A stretch of 64,000 nt of DNA from Pseudomonadales bacterium (GCA_024234735.1 JACKNV010000001.1:496001-560000); one strand, 5' to 3'; shown: positions 18,308 to 27,465, numbered from the stretch's first letter. The notes: generated by a model from the sequence alone, not told the origin. Numbers and translations: made by a program.

Positions 18308-18877
18308 ATGGCGTTAGAGCGCGTACCCAATGTAACTTTCAAGACCCGCGTGCGGGATGAGTCGGTGGAAGGCCCGAATCCCTACCGCTGGGAGGACAAG
18401 ACCACCCAGGATATTTTTGCCGGCAAGAAAGTCGTGGTGTTTTCGCTGCCCGGTGCTTTCACCCCGACCTGTTCCTCCAACCACCTGCCCCGTTATGACG
18501 AACTGTACGACGAGTTCAAGGCCCAGGGTGTGGACGAGATCGTCTGCATATCGGTCAACGATGCTTTCGTCATGTTCCAGTGGGGCAAGCAGCAGGGCAA
18601 CAAGAATATCTTCCTGCTGCCCGACGGCAACGGTGAATTTACCCGCAAGATGGGCATGCTGGTGGACAAGTCCAACCTGGGTTTCGGCATGCGTTCCTGG
18701 CGGTACTCGATGCTGGTGGATGACTGCAAGATAGAGAAAATGTTCATCGAGCCGGACTTCGACGACAACTGCCCCACCGACCCCTTCGAAGTATCGGACG
18801 CCGATACCATACTGGCCTACATCAAAGGGCAGGAATCCGCAGGGGTTTCCCAGCCGGTCAAGGCATTCGAAGGTTAA
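18308..18877 (+). CDS. Peroxiredoxin (Prx5 type)
   Basis: A 189-residue thiol peroxidase. ATG 18308 follows AAGGAG at good spacing. The peroxidatic cysteine is in PGAFTPTCSSNHLPRY near residue 60, and the rest (ISVNDAFVMFQWGK, FLLPDGNGEFTRKMGML, GFGMRSWRYSMLV, MFIEPDF, PFEVSDADTIL) follows the Haemophilus hybrid Prx5 closely. That protein has a C-terminal glutaredoxin domain; this one stops before it, so electrons must come from a separate glutaredoxin or thioredoxin. Additional Cys residues in VDDCKIE and DDNCPTD could act in resolution. It reduces hydrogen peroxide and alkyl hydroperoxides in the cytoplasm. Confidence 0.93.
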   Translation: MALERVPNVTFKTRVRDESVEGPNPYRWEDKTTQDIFAGKKVVVFSLPGAFTPTCSSNHLPRYDELYDEFKAQGVDEIVCISVNDAFVMFQWGKQQGNKNIFLLPDGNGEFTRKMGMLVDKSNLGFGMRSWRYSMLVDDCKIEKMFIEPDFDDNCPTDPFEVSDADTILAYIKGQESAGVSQPVKAFEG

Positions 18878-18895
18878 TTCCCGCCGTACCTGCTA

Positions 18896-18927
18896 CACCC
18901 CGCCCGGTACGCGTACCGGGCGGGGTG
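18896..18927. terminator. 32-bp perfect palindrome, probable bidirectional terminator
   Basis: A 14-bp stem (CACCCCGCCCGGTA with TACCGGGCGGGGTG) around a CGCG centre that is itself self-complementary. It lies between the convergent peroxiredoxin and acyl-CoA synthetase genes, 18 bp after the former and 33 bp before the end of the latter. Neither side has a T run, so it is not a classic intrinsic terminator. Confidence 0.55.
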
Positions 18928-18960
18928 ACTGCTACCCGCCTCACCAGGTGTGCTAACGCA

Positions 18961-20631
18961 TCAATGCCAGATAACGGTCTTGCCTGAAGCGTACCATTCG
19001 TCCAGGAAGGACGCGTAGGCCCGCTCGATGGTCTCGCGCTTGATTTTCAGGGTGGGCGTAAGAAAATCGTTGGCAACCTGCCACTCGTCGGTCGCCACGG
19101 CGACGAACTGCAGCGCTTCATAGTCCTCCACAGCGGTGTTGACCTCTGCCAGCAGGGCCTCCAGTTCCTCTGTCAGTTGCTGGCGACTGGCGGAATCCTG
19201 CAGCCTGGCGCGGACTTCCTCGCCCAGTTGCAGCATGGCATAAGGGGCGGGGCGACCCAGTCCCGCCACGCAGGACAGCTCCACGTGGCCGTGGGCGTTG
19301 AGCAGGTTTTCAATGGGCACCGGGGCCACGTATTTGCCCTTGCTGGTCTTGAACAGCTCCTTGACGCGGCCGGTGATACGCAACAGGCCGTCGGCGGAAT
19401 ACTCCCCCCGGTCGCCGGTCCTGAAGAAGCCGTCCTGCGTGTAGCTGGAGGCAGTCATTTCCGGTTCCTTGTAGTAGCCCACCATGTTTCCCGGGGATTT
19501 GATCTCGATTTCCCCGTTGTCACTGATGCGGGACTGCACATCGGGCCATGGCGGACCCACGTAGCCGGGCCGCCGCCGCTCGGTGGTGGACATATGGGAG
19601 TAGGAAAAATCCTCGGACATACCGTAGCCCTCGATGATATGCAGGCCGATGCCGTCATACCATTTTATCAGTTCTGGAGGCAGGGGAGCCGAGCCGCTGC
19701 CGACGATACGCGCCTCGGCGAGCCCCAGCCCGGCACGCACCTTTTTTCGCACCAGGTTGTTGACGAGCGGTATTTTCAATAACTGCTGGAGTTTTTTCTC
19801 GGGAAATTTCTGCAGCACCCCCGAATGGAATTTCAACCACAGGCGCGGCACCGATAGAAACACGGTGGGGCGCGCCCGCTGCATGTCTTCCAGAAAGGTA
19901 TCCAACTGGTCCGTGAAAAATATGTGCACCCCGGAATAGAAGGAGCTGCATTCCACCACTGCGCGTTCCATCACATGTGCCAGTGGCAGATACGACAGGA
20001 TGCGGTCGGTCGCAGTGACCCCCAACTCGAGGCCGAAATGCTGGCCGGGAACGGAGCAGGAACTGAAACTGTGCATCACTCCCTTTGGACGGCCGGTACT
20101 ACCTGATGTGTAACATATGAGCGCCACTTCATCGGCGCCACGCGAGGGTTTGTCGGCAATGGGCGGGTGTTGCCCAATGACCTTGTCCCACCGCGGGTAG
20201 TCGGTCGGCGGTGCCAGCGGCAGCGCCACGCCGGGCAGGCCGGCGGGTACCCCCGATCGCATCCGCTCCCAGTCGTCCAGTTTGCCGATGAAAACCAGGC
20301 GCGAGTCGGAGTGCTCCAGAATGTAGCTGACGGTCTCCGCGTTGAGAGTTGGATACAGTGCCACGGTGGTGTGGCCAGCCATCCAGATAGCCAGGTCGCA
20401 GATAACGAAGTGCGCGCAGTTTTTCGAAATAAGTGCGATGTGGCTGCCCGGCGGCAGTTGCAGGGAACGCAGGTAGGCCGCCATGCGCCGCGCCTGCTCC
20501 ATGGTTTCGCCCCAGGTGTAATCGACGACCTGGCCGTCGCCGGTGGGCTGGGTCATGTACACCCTGTCGGGGTGGTTGCGCTCCCATTCGTAGGCCGCGT
20601 CCAGCATCAACTCGGATGAAACATCTGTCAT
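18961..20631 (-). CDS. AMP-dependent long-chain acyl-CoA synthetase
   Basis: A 556-residue enzyme of the ANL superfamily that activates a carboxylic acid as acyl-AMP and transfers it to CoA. The ATP loop YTSGSTGRPKGVMHS is near residues 172-186, the substrate-pocket/A5 motif GYGMSED near 335, the A7 Asp in GFFRTGDRG near 405, and the hinge and catalytic region ITGRVKELFKTSKGKYVAPVPIE near 420-440. The pattern with HVMERAVVE and the ELFKTSKGKYV hinge fits bacterial long-chain or very-long-chain synthetases rather than short-chain ones. There is no membrane segment. A candidate operator overlaps its likely promoter. It stands alone, 100 bp downstream of glcF. Confidence 0.92.
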   Translation of the reverse strand: MTDVSSELMLDAAYEWERNHPDRVYMTQPTGDGQVVDYTWGETMEQARRMAAYLRSLQLPPGSHIALISKNCAHFVICDLAIWMAGHTTVALYPTLNAETVSYILEHSDSRLVFIGKLDDWERMRSGVPAGLPGVALPLAPPTDYPRWDKVIGQHPPIADKPSRGADEVALICYTSGSTGRPKGVMHSFSSCSVPGQHFGLELGVTATDRILSYLPLAHVMERAVVECSSFYSGVHIFFTDQLDTFLEDMQRARPTVFLSVPRLWLKFHSGVLQKFPEKKLQQLLKIPLVNNLVRKKVRAGLGLAEARIVGSGSAPLPPELIKWYDGIGLHIIEGYGMSEDFSYSHMSTTERRRPGYVGPPWPDVQSRISDNGEIEIKSPGNMVGYYKEPEMTASSYTQDGFFRTGDRGEYSADGLLRITGRVKELFKTSKGKYVAPVPIENLLNAHGHVELSCVAGLGRPAPYAMLQLGEEVRARLQDSASRQQLTEELEALLAEVNTAVEDYEALQFVAVATDEWQVANDFLTPTLKIKRETIERAYASFLDEWYASGKTVIWH

Positions 20632-20674
20632 AGGCTGTCGTCCTCCCGGGGGTCAGGCGCTGTGGGCCTCGCTT

Positions 20675-20696
20675 TTGATTGTACGGTCAAATATAA
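20675..20696 (-). promoter_or_regulatory. Candidate operator and -10 element upstream of the acyl-CoA synthetase gene
   Basis: Read on the minus strand, TTGACCGTACAATCAA (20690-20675) is an inverted repeat with TTGA and TCAA arms around a central palindromic GTAC. A -10-like TTATAT lies immediately upstream at 20696-20691, so the repeat would cover the transcription start, about 44 bp before the start codon. This is the usual place for a repressor such as a TetR-family fatty-acid regulator. The regulator is not identifiable from the window. Confidence 0.4.
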
Positions 20697-20731
20697 CAGA
20701 ACGGCAGGCGATGCTCCCGGCACCGCGATGG

Positions 20732-21940
20732 TCAAGCCGGGTCAAGCAGCTGCAACCAGTGCACCACGGGCACGGAAGCCCCGGCCTGCAGGTGCAGCTG
20801 ACAGCCCACGTTGGCGGTGGCGATCAGCTCCGGGGCGTTTGTTTCAAGTGCCTCCAGTTTGCGCTGGCGCAGGCGTTTGGCCAGCGCCGGTTGCAGGATA
20901 GAGTAGCTGCCGGCGGAGCCGCAGCACAGGTGGCTGTCCGGGGCGGGCACCAGCTCGAATCCGGCCCTGGTCAACAGCCCGGTGATGAGTTGCGGTTGTT
21001 GCAGGGCATGCTGCAGGCTGCAGGGTGTATGCACCGCGACCCTTTCCCGCGCGGCAGCGCCGAGGGCTTCGAGATCCTCGTCCAGTAGCACTTGTGCGGC
21101 ATCCCTGGCGAGTTCCGATACCCTGCGGGCCCGGTCGGCGTAGGCTTCATCCGCAGCCAGCAGGCGGCCGTAATCCGCGAGCATGCTGCCGCATCCCGTT
21201 GCGGTGGTGACAATGGCTTCGGCTCCGGCCTCGATGGCAGGCCACCAGGCGTCGATATTGCGGCGTATGTCCTGCAATGCATCCGGGTGTGCCGCCATGT
21301 GGTGATTGAGCGCGCCGCAACAGCCCGCCCGGGGGGCGGCCACCAGGCTGATGCCCAGGCGGTCGAAGACGCGCCGGGCGGCGGCATTGGTGAGCGGGGT
21401 GGCCGCACTCTGCACACAACCCTCCAAAAGCAGCATTTTCCTGGCATGGACCCGGGTGGGTAGCGCGCCCGGGTGAACTCGCGGCGGTATCTGGTCACGC
21501 AGGAAGCGTGGCAGCAGCGGGCGCAGCAGCTGGCCCAGGCGCAACGCGGAGCTGAACAGCCGGCGGTTGGCAATAGCGCGGCGCAGCAACCAGCGCCCAC
21601 CGGTCTGGGTCGCTGGTCGTGGCGCCCTGTGCTCCATCAGCTCGCGGCCCAGATCCAGCAGCTGGCCATACTGCATCCCCGAGGGGCAGGTGGTTTCGCA
21701 GCTGCGGCACCCCAGGCACCGGTCCAGGTGGGTATGCGTCCGGGCGCTGGCCTGGCCGGTTTCCAGCAGCTGCTTGATCAGGTAAATACGCCCCCTGGGG
21801 CTGTCGCGCTCGTCACGGTTGTCGAGATAGGTGGGACAGGTGGCGAGGCAGAACCCGCAATGCACACAGGCACTCAACAGGTGCCGGGCCTGTTCCCCCT
21901 GGCTGGTGCCTTTGAAATCCGGGTGCAGGTCTAGGTGCAT
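20732..21940 (-). CDS. glcF: Glycolate oxidase iron-sulfur subunit
   Basis: A 402-residue protein that passes electrons from the GlcD/GlcE flavin subunits. Two ferredoxin-like 4Fe-4S motifs lie in the N-terminal part: CVHCGFCLATCPTY near residues 25-38 and CLGCRSCETTCPSG near 74-87. Two cysteine-rich CCG domains follow (GCCGALNHH near 206 and LCCGSAGSYS near 337). Length agrees with E. coli GlcF (~407). It is the last gene of the run MBL-yjbQ-glcD-glcE-glcF and begins 12 bp after the glcE stop. No glcG, glcB or glcC is present in the window. Confidence 0.95.
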   Translation of the reverse strand: MHLDLHPDFKGTSQGEQARHLLSACVHCGFCLATCPTYLDNRDERDSPRGRIYLIKQLLETGQASARTHTHLDRCLGCRSCETTCPSGMQYGQLLDLGRELMEHRAPRPATQTGGRWLLRRAIANRRLFSSALRLGQLLRPLLPRFLRDQIPPRVHPGALPTRVHARKMLLLEGCVQSAATPLTNAAARRVFDRLGISLVAAPRAGCCGALNHHMAAHPDALQDIRRNIDAWWPAIEAGAEAIVTTATGCGSMLADYGRLLAADEAYADRARRVSELARDAAQVLLDEDLEALGAAARERVAVHTPCSLQHALQQPQLITGLLTRAGFELVPAPDSHLCCGSAGSYSILQPALAKRLRQRKLEALETNAPELIATANVGCQLHLQAGASVPVVHWLQLLDPA

Positions 21941-21952
21941 GTCGCGAGTCCC

Positions 21953-23026
21953 TCAGAGCCAGCCATAGAGTCGTCCCGGATTGAACAGGCCCTGCGGATC
22001 GAAGCTGTGTTTGAGACGCTGCTGCAGCCGCCGGTGCACCTCGCCGGGGAAGGGGCGGACCTCGCCCCGGCGATCTCCGCCACGGAACAGGGTGACATGC
22101 CCGCCGGCGGCGCTGGCCAGCCCCTGCAGCTGCGCAAGGTCGAAGTCCCCTCGCAACCAGCGTTGCGCGCCTCCCCAGTCGAGCAGCTGTGCCGCTGGGC
22201 CCGCGAGTGCCGCGCTGGGTTTCACCGACAGCCGCCACAGGGGAGCGTCCCCGGCGAAGAAGGGCAACCGCATCTCCCGCAGGTCGCTCCACGGCGCGTC
22301 AGCCTCCGCCAGTGCCTGTCCGCCCCAGCGCCTGGCGGTGTGTGCCACCGCACCGGCTTCGCCCGCGAGGCGCAGGTACAGCGTGCCGTCCAGCCAGCAG
22401 GCTCCCGACAGGGGCGCCGCCGTGGCGGCACGCCGGTTCATCATTTCAATGGCCTCGGCCGCCGGCAATTCGTAGGCCAGGGTCGTGGTCCGCTGGGCCC
22501 GCGGCAGTACCTTGACACTGATTTCGGTCAGCACGCCAAGTGTGCCGAGGGCGCCGGCCTGCAGCCGGGAAACGTCGTAACCGGCGACGTTTTTCATCAC
22601 CTTGCCGCCGAAGCGCAGACACTCGCCACTGGCATCGACAAGCCGTACGCCCAGTACCAGGTCGCGTATCGAGCCGCGCCAGGGGCGCGCCGGCCCCGAG
22701 AGGTTGCAGGCCAGGGTGCCGCCCAGGGTGGCCCGGCCCTGGAACGTGGGCGGCTCGAAAGGCAGTTCCTGCCCCTGCGTTGCAAGCACGGCCTGCAGGG
22801 CAGTCAGGGGGGTGCCGGCGCGCGCGCTCAGCACCAGCTCAGCCGGCTGGTAGTCGGTTATGCCGCAGTGCCCGGAGACATCCAGTACCGCAGCCTCGCA
22901 GTCGCGACCCAGCAGGGCACGTTTGCTGCCGCCGCCCTGGATATACAGCCCCTGCCGGTGCGCGGCGGCGGCGCGCACCTGTGTGGCGATGGCCTGTTCA
23001 ATATCCCCGTCCGGCCGCTCAGGCAT
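21953..23026 (-). CDS. glcE: Glycolate oxidase FAD-binding subunit
   Basis: A 357-residue protein with an N-terminal FAD-binding type-4 fold (IQGGGSKRALLG near residues 29-40, LVLSARAGTPL near 63-73, GRATLGGTLACNLSGPARPWRGS near 97-119, split here across strands) and the C-terminal GlcE part. It works with GlcD and GlcF to oxidise glycolate, and often D-lactate, to the 2-oxo acid. The start codon lies within the last bases of glcD (8-bp overlap), which suggests coupled translation. Confidence 0.94.
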   Translation of the reverse strand: MPERPDGDIEQAIATQVRAAAAHRQGLYIQGGGSKRALLGRDCEAAVLDVSGHCGITDYQPAELVLSARAGTPLTALQAVLATQGQELPFEPPTFQGRATLGGTLACNLSGPARPWRGSIRDLVLGVRLVDASGECLRFGGKVMKNVAGYDVSRLQAGALGTLGVLTEISVKVLPRAQRTTTLAYELPAAEAIEMMNRRAATAAPLSGACWLDGTLYLRLAGEAGAVAHTARRWGGQALAEADAPWSDLREMRLPFFAGDAPLWRLSVKPSAALAGPAAQLLDWGGAQRWLRGDFDLAQLQGLASAAGGHVTLFRGGDRRGEVRPFPGEVHRRLQQRLKHSFDPQGLFNPGRLYGWL

Positions 23027-24482
23027 GCTGGTGCCTGGCGGGCAGCGCGCGGTATTCCTGGCAACGCCTGAGTATGGGGACGCCCTTGCCGGGATTCAGC
23101 GTCAATCCCGGGTCGAAGGCGCACTTGATTTCTTCCAGCAGGGCGAGTTCCCGCTCAGAGAACTGCTCCGGCATCTGCCGCAGTTTTTCCAGGCCGACAC
23201 CGTGCTCGCCGGTGATACAGCCACCCACCTGGACAGACAGGGACAGTATGGCGGCCCCGAACTGCTCGGCCCTGCGCACCTCCTGCGGATTGCTGGCATC
23301 GAACAGGATAAGGGGATGCAGGTTCCCGTCGCCGGCGTGAAACACATTGGCCACTCGCAGGCCGTAGTGGGCGGACAGGCGGGCGATCTCCTCCAGCACC
23401 CGGGACACCATGCTGCGGGGAATGGTGCCGTCCATGCAGTAGTAGTCCGGGGCAAGCCTGCCCACCGCTGGAAAGGCGGATTTGCGGCCCTGCCACAACA
23501 GCGCCCGCTGGGCCTCGTCCCGGGAGGTGACGATCGAGCTGGCGCCCAGGGAGCGAAACAGCTCGGCGACCCGCGCCGCGTCACCTTCGACTTCTTCGCT
23601 GGTGCCGTCGACCTCGCACAGCAATAATGCCTCGGCATCCCTCGGGTAGCCGGCGCCGGCGAAGTCCTCCGCGGCCTGCACAGCCAGGCGATCCATCATT
23701 TCCAGCCCCGCGGGTATAATGCCCGCGGCGATGACCGCGCCCACCGCGTCACCCGCGGCGGCGACGGTGGGAAACCCGGCCATGACGACCTGCGCCGCCT
23801 GCGGCACCGGCAACAGGCGCACGGTCACCTCCACCACGATTCCCAGCAGTCCTTCCGAGCCGGTGAGCAGCGCCAGCAAATCGTAGCCCGGGGTATCCAG
23901 CCCCTGGCTGCCGATGGTCAGCTGTTCCCCGGCCACGGTGAGCAACTCCAGACTGAGGATGTTGTGTACCGTGAGCCCGTATTTCAGGCAGTGCACCCCG
24001 CCGGAATTCTCGGCCACGTTGCCGCCTATGCTGCAGGCGATCTGGGAGGAGGGATCGGGGCCGTAGTACAGGCCGCAACCGGCCGCGGCGGCCGAGATGG
24101 CCAGGTTGCTGACGCCGGGCTGTACCCTGGCGGTGCGCGCCAGGGGGTCGATCTCGATAACCCGGTCGAGTTTGCTCAGCCCCAGCAGTAACCCCTCGGG
24201 ATGGGGCATGGCGCCGGCGCACAGGCCGGTGCCCGAGCCCCTGGCAACGACCGGCACCTGCCGCTGGTGGCAAAGCTGCAGTACCGCCTGTACCTGTTGC
24301 ACGGTTTCCGGCAGCACTACCAGCAGCGGCAGCTCCCGGTAGATGGTCAGGGCATCGCATTCATAGGGGCGCTGGCATTCGGTGTCGGCGACGATGCAGT
24401 GTCCCGGCAGCAGGCGCTGCAGGTCGCGCAGCAGCGCCGCACGGTCGATCGCGGGCAATGATGCCTGGGCTTCAGTTGACAT
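23019..24482 (-). CDS. glcD: Glycolate oxidase catalytic subunit
   Basis: A 487-residue flavoprotein of the D-lactate/glycolate dehydrogenase family. ATG 24482 is chosen because the product then begins like GlcD; it lies inside the end of yjbQ, and a longer frame into yjbQ is meaningless. FAD-binding motifs are VARGSGTGLCAGAMPHPEG near residues 81-99 and GGNVAENSGGVHCLKYG near 150-166. The metal-binding HAGDGNLHP near 380 and the GEHGVGLEK motif near 425 are intact. It oxidises glycolate to glyoxylate at the membrane, with electrons leaving through GlcE and GlcF. Confidence 0.95.
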   Translation of the reverse strand: MSTEAQASLPAIDRAALLRDLQRLLPGHCIVADTECQRPYECDALTIYRELPLLVVLPETVQQVQAVLQLCHQRQVPVVARGSGTGLCAGAMPHPEGLLLGLSKLDRVIEIDPLARTARVQPGVSNLAISAAAAGCGLYYGPDPSSQIACSIGGNVAENSGGVHCLKYGLTVHNILSLELLTVAGEQLTIGSQGLDTPGYDLLALLTGSEGLLGIVVEVTVRLLPVPQAAQVVMAGFPTVAAAGDAVGAVIAAGIIPAGLEMMDRLAVQAAEDFAGAGYPRDAEALLLCEVDGTSEEVEGDAARVAELFRSLGASSIVTSRDEAQRALLWQGRKSAFPAVGRLAPDYYCMDGTIPRSMVSRVLEEIARLSAHYGLRVANVFHAGDGNLHPLILFDASNPQEVRRAEQFGAAILSLSVQVGGCITGEHGVGLEKLRQMPEQFSERELALLEEIKCAFDPGLTLNPGKGVPILRRCQEYRALPARHQHA

Positions 24483-24876
24483 GCACTGCGAGCGTGCGGG
24501 TGCCGCGCTGGTGGCGGTGCTCCCACAGGTAGATGCCCTGCCAGGTACCCAGTAGCAGGCGGCCATCCTGGAAGGGAATGGCGAGTTGGCAGGCGGTGAG
24601 CGCCGCCTTGATATGGGCGGGCATATCGTCGGCGCCCTCGAGGGTATGGGTGTACAGGGGATCATGTTCCGGCACCAGCCGGTTCAGCCAGTTTTCCAGA
24701 TCCTGGCGCGCGCTGGCGTCGTAGTTTTCCTGAATGAGCAGGCTGGCGGACGTGTGGCGGATAAACAGGGTGCACAGCCCTTCCGGCTGTCCGTATTCCA
24801 CCAGCAGGGGCGAGATCCGGTCCGTGATCGGGTACAGCCCCTGGCCGTTCACGGCGATACGGATTTGCCTGATCAC
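24472..24876 (-). CDS. yjbQ: YjbQ family protein (UPF0047)
   Basis: A 134-residue single-domain protein of the UPF0047/YjbQ family. The conserved pieces are RHTSASLLIQENYD near residues 41-54, EGADDMPAHIKAALT near 80-94, and GTWQGIYLWEHRHQRGTR near 109-126, with the His residues that bind metal in known structures. Weak thiamine-phosphate synthase activity has been reported for the E. coli protein; the physiological role is unclear. It starts 9 bp after the upstream MBL gene and overlaps glcD by 11 bp. Confidence 0.93.
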   Translation of the reverse strand: MIRQIRIAVNGQGLYPITDRISPLLVEYGQPEGLCTLFIRHTSASLLIQENYDASARQDLENWLNRLVPEHDPLYTHTLEGADDMPAHIKAALTACQLAIPFQDGRLLLGTWQGIYLWEHRHQRGTRTLAVHVN

Positions 24877-24885
24877 CGCCCGGCC

Positions 24886-25947
24886 CTAGTCCAGCGGCAC
24901 AATTTCGCTGGAGCCCGCCGGCAGGGAGAAGCCGGTCCCGTCGACGCCCAGCGTATAGCGATCGAACACCTCGTCCACGCCTGTCAGCCAGGCCGCTTCC
25001 AGGCCGGGCAGGGGGGTGGGCGGGACCACGTGATAGAAGAGCAGGTGGCCCACGCCGGCGTCGCGGGCGATTTCAGCGGCCTCGACGGGCGTGGTGTGAT
25101 AGTCGGGTATGTCGGTGGTAATCTTGGCGACAATCTCGTTGCCAGTGCGGTTGGCGGCTTTGTGCATTTCTTCCACCAGCTGTGGCGCCAGCCCCTCGTG
25201 CACCAGCAGGTCGACGCCTTCGGCGAACTGCTGCAGGTTGGCGGACTTCACCGTATCGCCGCTGATCAGTACCGAGCGACCCCCATAGGAAAAGAGGTAG
25301 GCGACCGCCGGGTCTACCGGGCGGTGGTCCACCTTGATCATCTGCACCATGACGCCGTCGCGGTCGTAGATGACCAGGGCTTCGCCATCGGTGGGCTGTG
25401 GGTGGCTGACGGCGTTCATGCCGGCGCCGGACACGGGAGCCACCAGATCGCCGTGGTGCTCGTGGCGGTAGACTTCATCCTGGGCATAGGAGGCATTGAA
25501 CCCGGCTACCACCTCTTCGACTCCCTGCGGGCCGTGCACCGGCAGCGGCTCACTGTTGGCGGCATTCACCCAGCGCAGGGTGGCCAACTCGCCCAGGCCG
25601 TCGATGTGGTCGGAGTGAAAGTGGGTCAGGAAAACCGCATCCACCGCGCCCACGGGTATGCCCAGGGGCCCCAGGTTGCGCGCCCCGCCCGTGCCGGCGT
25701 CGACGACAAACAACTGCTCGCCGGCAATGACCGCCACACAGGGGCCCGAACGTTTGGGGTCGGGCAGCGGGCCGCCCGCCCCGCACAGCACGACGTGCAG
25801 GCCGTCAGGCAGGGTGTCGAGGAGGGTCCCCGACAGGTTGCGCTCCATGGCACGCCCCATCAGCGCCATGCTGAGCGGGGCGCGCACGCTGTACAGTACC
25901 AGGGCCACCAGCGCGATCCCCGCCAGGGCAAAACCAGCTTTCTTCAT
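24886..25947 (-). CDS. MBL-fold metallo-hydrolase with N-terminal membrane anchor
   Basis: A 353-residue protein. An N-terminal hydrophobic segment (AGFALAGIALVALVLYSV) acts as anchor or signal peptide, so the enzyme is probably periplasmic. The metallo-beta-lactamase metal site is HFHSDHIDGL near residues 107-116, with the bridging Asp in LISGDTVKSANL near 225 and a further His in FYHVVPP near 305. The layout resembles RNase Z/arylsulfatase-like MBL enzymes; the substrate is unknown. It is the first gene of the leftward run ending in glcF, divergent from the tandem DsbA-like gene. Confidence 0.85.
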   Translation of the reverse strand: MKKAGFALAGIALVALVLYSVRAPLSMALMGRAMERNLSGTLLDTLPDGLHVVLCGAGGPLPDPKRSGPCVAVIAGEQLFVVDAGTGGARNLGPLGIPVGAVDAVFLTHFHSDHIDGLGELATLRWVNAANSEPLPVHGPQGVEEVVAGFNASYAQDEVYRHEHHGDLVAPVSGAGMNAVSHPQPTDGEALVIYDRDGVMVQMIKVDHRPVDPAVAYLFSYGGRSVLISGDTVKSANLQQFAEGVDLLVHEGLAPQLVEEMHKAANRTGNEIVAKITTDIPDYHTTPVEAAEIARDAGVGHLLFYHVVPPTPLPGLEAAWLTGVDEVFDRYTLGVDGTGFSLPAGSSEIVPLD

Positions 25948-26095
25948 AGGGCGTTACCGTTTATTCTGCGAATCCTGCGCCATTCAAGCACAAGGTCCGC
26001 GCTAACACCAAGCTTGCCTGTACCATAGTTGCGGTATAGCCGGGGAGGGCCCAGCGCTGCCTCTGTCAAACCGACCCAGTGGAGATCACTGCCCC

Positions 26096-27457
26096 ATGTC
26101 TGAACAGTTCACGGAACAGGGCGGCGCGTCCACCATGGACCCCAGCCGTTTGCGCCGCTGGCTCACCTCGCGCCTGCTCTCCGCGCTGGTGAAACCCGGT
26201 CGCCTGCAGCGGGCCGAGGACAAGGCGGAACGCCAGCGGGTGGCCAGCAAGCTGCCACACCGCCTGGAGTACTTTCACCAGGTGGACGATGCCTACAGCC
26301 ACCTCGCCGCCCAGGCGCTGCGCCCGCTGTTGCAGCGCTACCCGGTGGAACTGGTCCCGCACCTGGTAAGCGGCCCCAGCGGCGCCAACCTGCCGGAGCC
26401 GGATCTGCTGCCCGCGCTGGGGCGTTACGATGCCGCTCTGGTTGCTCCCCACTACGGGCTGGAATATCCCGCTGGCGCCGGGGCGCCGGCGCCGGAACTC
26501 TGCCTGCGCGCCCAGTGCATTCTCGCCGCCGTTGCGCCGGCCGAGTTTCCCGAGGCGGCAGTGGCCGTCGGCCAGGCGCTGGTGGCTGGCGATGGCGCCG
26601 CCCTGGAGGCCCTGGGAGCCCAGTACGGCAGTGTCGCGCCGGCCCGGGCGCAACAGGCGGTGGTCGCCGGCATTGCCCGGCGCAAGGCGCTGCAGCACTA
26701 CAGTGGCGCCATGTTCCACTACGGCGGGCAGTGGTACTGGGGAGTGGACCGGCTGTATCACCTGGAGCGGCGCTGGCAGTCACTGGGACTGGGGCAGGGG
26801 GACCTGCTGTTTCCCCGCCCCGCGCTCGAGGCCGGTTCCTACCAGGCCAACGGCAGCCTTACCCTGGAGTTCTACGCTTCCCTGCGCAGTCCGTATACGG
26901 CGGTGATTTTCGACGAGGCAGTGGCGCTGGCCGAGCACAGCGGCGTGCGCCTGGCCCTGCGCCCGGTATTGCCCATGGTGATGCGCGGGGTTCCGGCGAC
27001 GCGGGAGAAAGGCATGTATATTTTCGCCGATGCGGCCCGGGAAGCCCGCGCCCTGGGCCGGGAGTTTGGCCCGGTGTATGACCCCATTGGCGAGCCCGTG
27101 CGACGCTGTTACTCCCTCTACCACTGGGCCCAGGAACAGGGCCGGGGCGTGGCCCTGTGTAGCGAATTCCTGCGGGCGGCCTTTTTTCAGGGCATCGATA
27201 CCAGTCGTGAGCGCGGCCTGCGCCAGGTGGTGGAATGCGCCGGCCTGTCTTGGTCCGAGGCCCAGGCAGTGATTGACAACCGCGACTGGGAACCGATGCT
27301 GGAGTCCAATCGGCAGGCCATGTATGGGTTCGGTTCCTGGGGTGTGCCTACCTTCCGCCTGCTGGACGCCCGCGGCAATACGGTGGTGTGGGCCTGGGGG
27401 CAGGACCGGCTGTGGCTGATTTCGCGGGTGATCCAGCGCCTGCTGGTGGAGGCGTGA
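26096..27457 (+). CDS. Tandem DsbA-like / HCCA-isomerase-like protein
   Basis: A 453-residue protein built of two related thioredoxin-fold units. The second (residues ~258-450) begins LTLEFYASLRSPYTAVIFDEA, the pattern of kappa-class GST and 2-hydroxychromene-2-carboxylate isomerases, and ends with GSWGVPTFRLLDARGNTVVWAWGQDR split by the usual cis-Pro loop (GVPTF). The first unit (residues ~50-245) has LEYFHQVDDAYSHLAAQAL in the matching place. Neither unit has a CxxC redox site; each has a Ser or Asp-Ala-Tyr-Ser instead, which fits a glutathione-using isomerase rather than a disulfide oxidase. There is no signal peptide. A second possible start lies at 26135 (MDPSRLRR). Confidence 0.78.
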   Translation: MSEQFTEQGGASTMDPSRLRRWLTSRLLSALVKPGRLQRAEDKAERQRVASKLPHRLEYFHQVDDAYSHLAAQALRPLLQRYPVELVPHLVSGPSGANLPEPDLLPALGRYDAALVAPHYGLEYPAGAGAPAPELCLRAQCILAAVAPAEFPEAAVAVGQALVAGDGAALEALGAQYGSVAPARAQQAVVAGIARRKALQHYSGAMFHYGGQWYWGVDRLYHLERRWQSLGLGQGDLLFPRPALEAGSYQANGSLTLEFYASLRSPYTAVIFDEAVALAEHSGVRLALRPVLPMVMRGVPATREKGMYIFADAAREARALGREFGPVYDPIGEPVRRCYSLYHWAQEQGRGVALCSEFLRAAFFQGIDTSRERGLRQVVECAGLSWSEAQAVIDNRDWEPMLESNRQAMYGFGSWGVPTFRLLDARGNTVVWAWGQDRLWLISRVIQRLLVEA

Positions 27458-27465
27458 CGGCGCCA

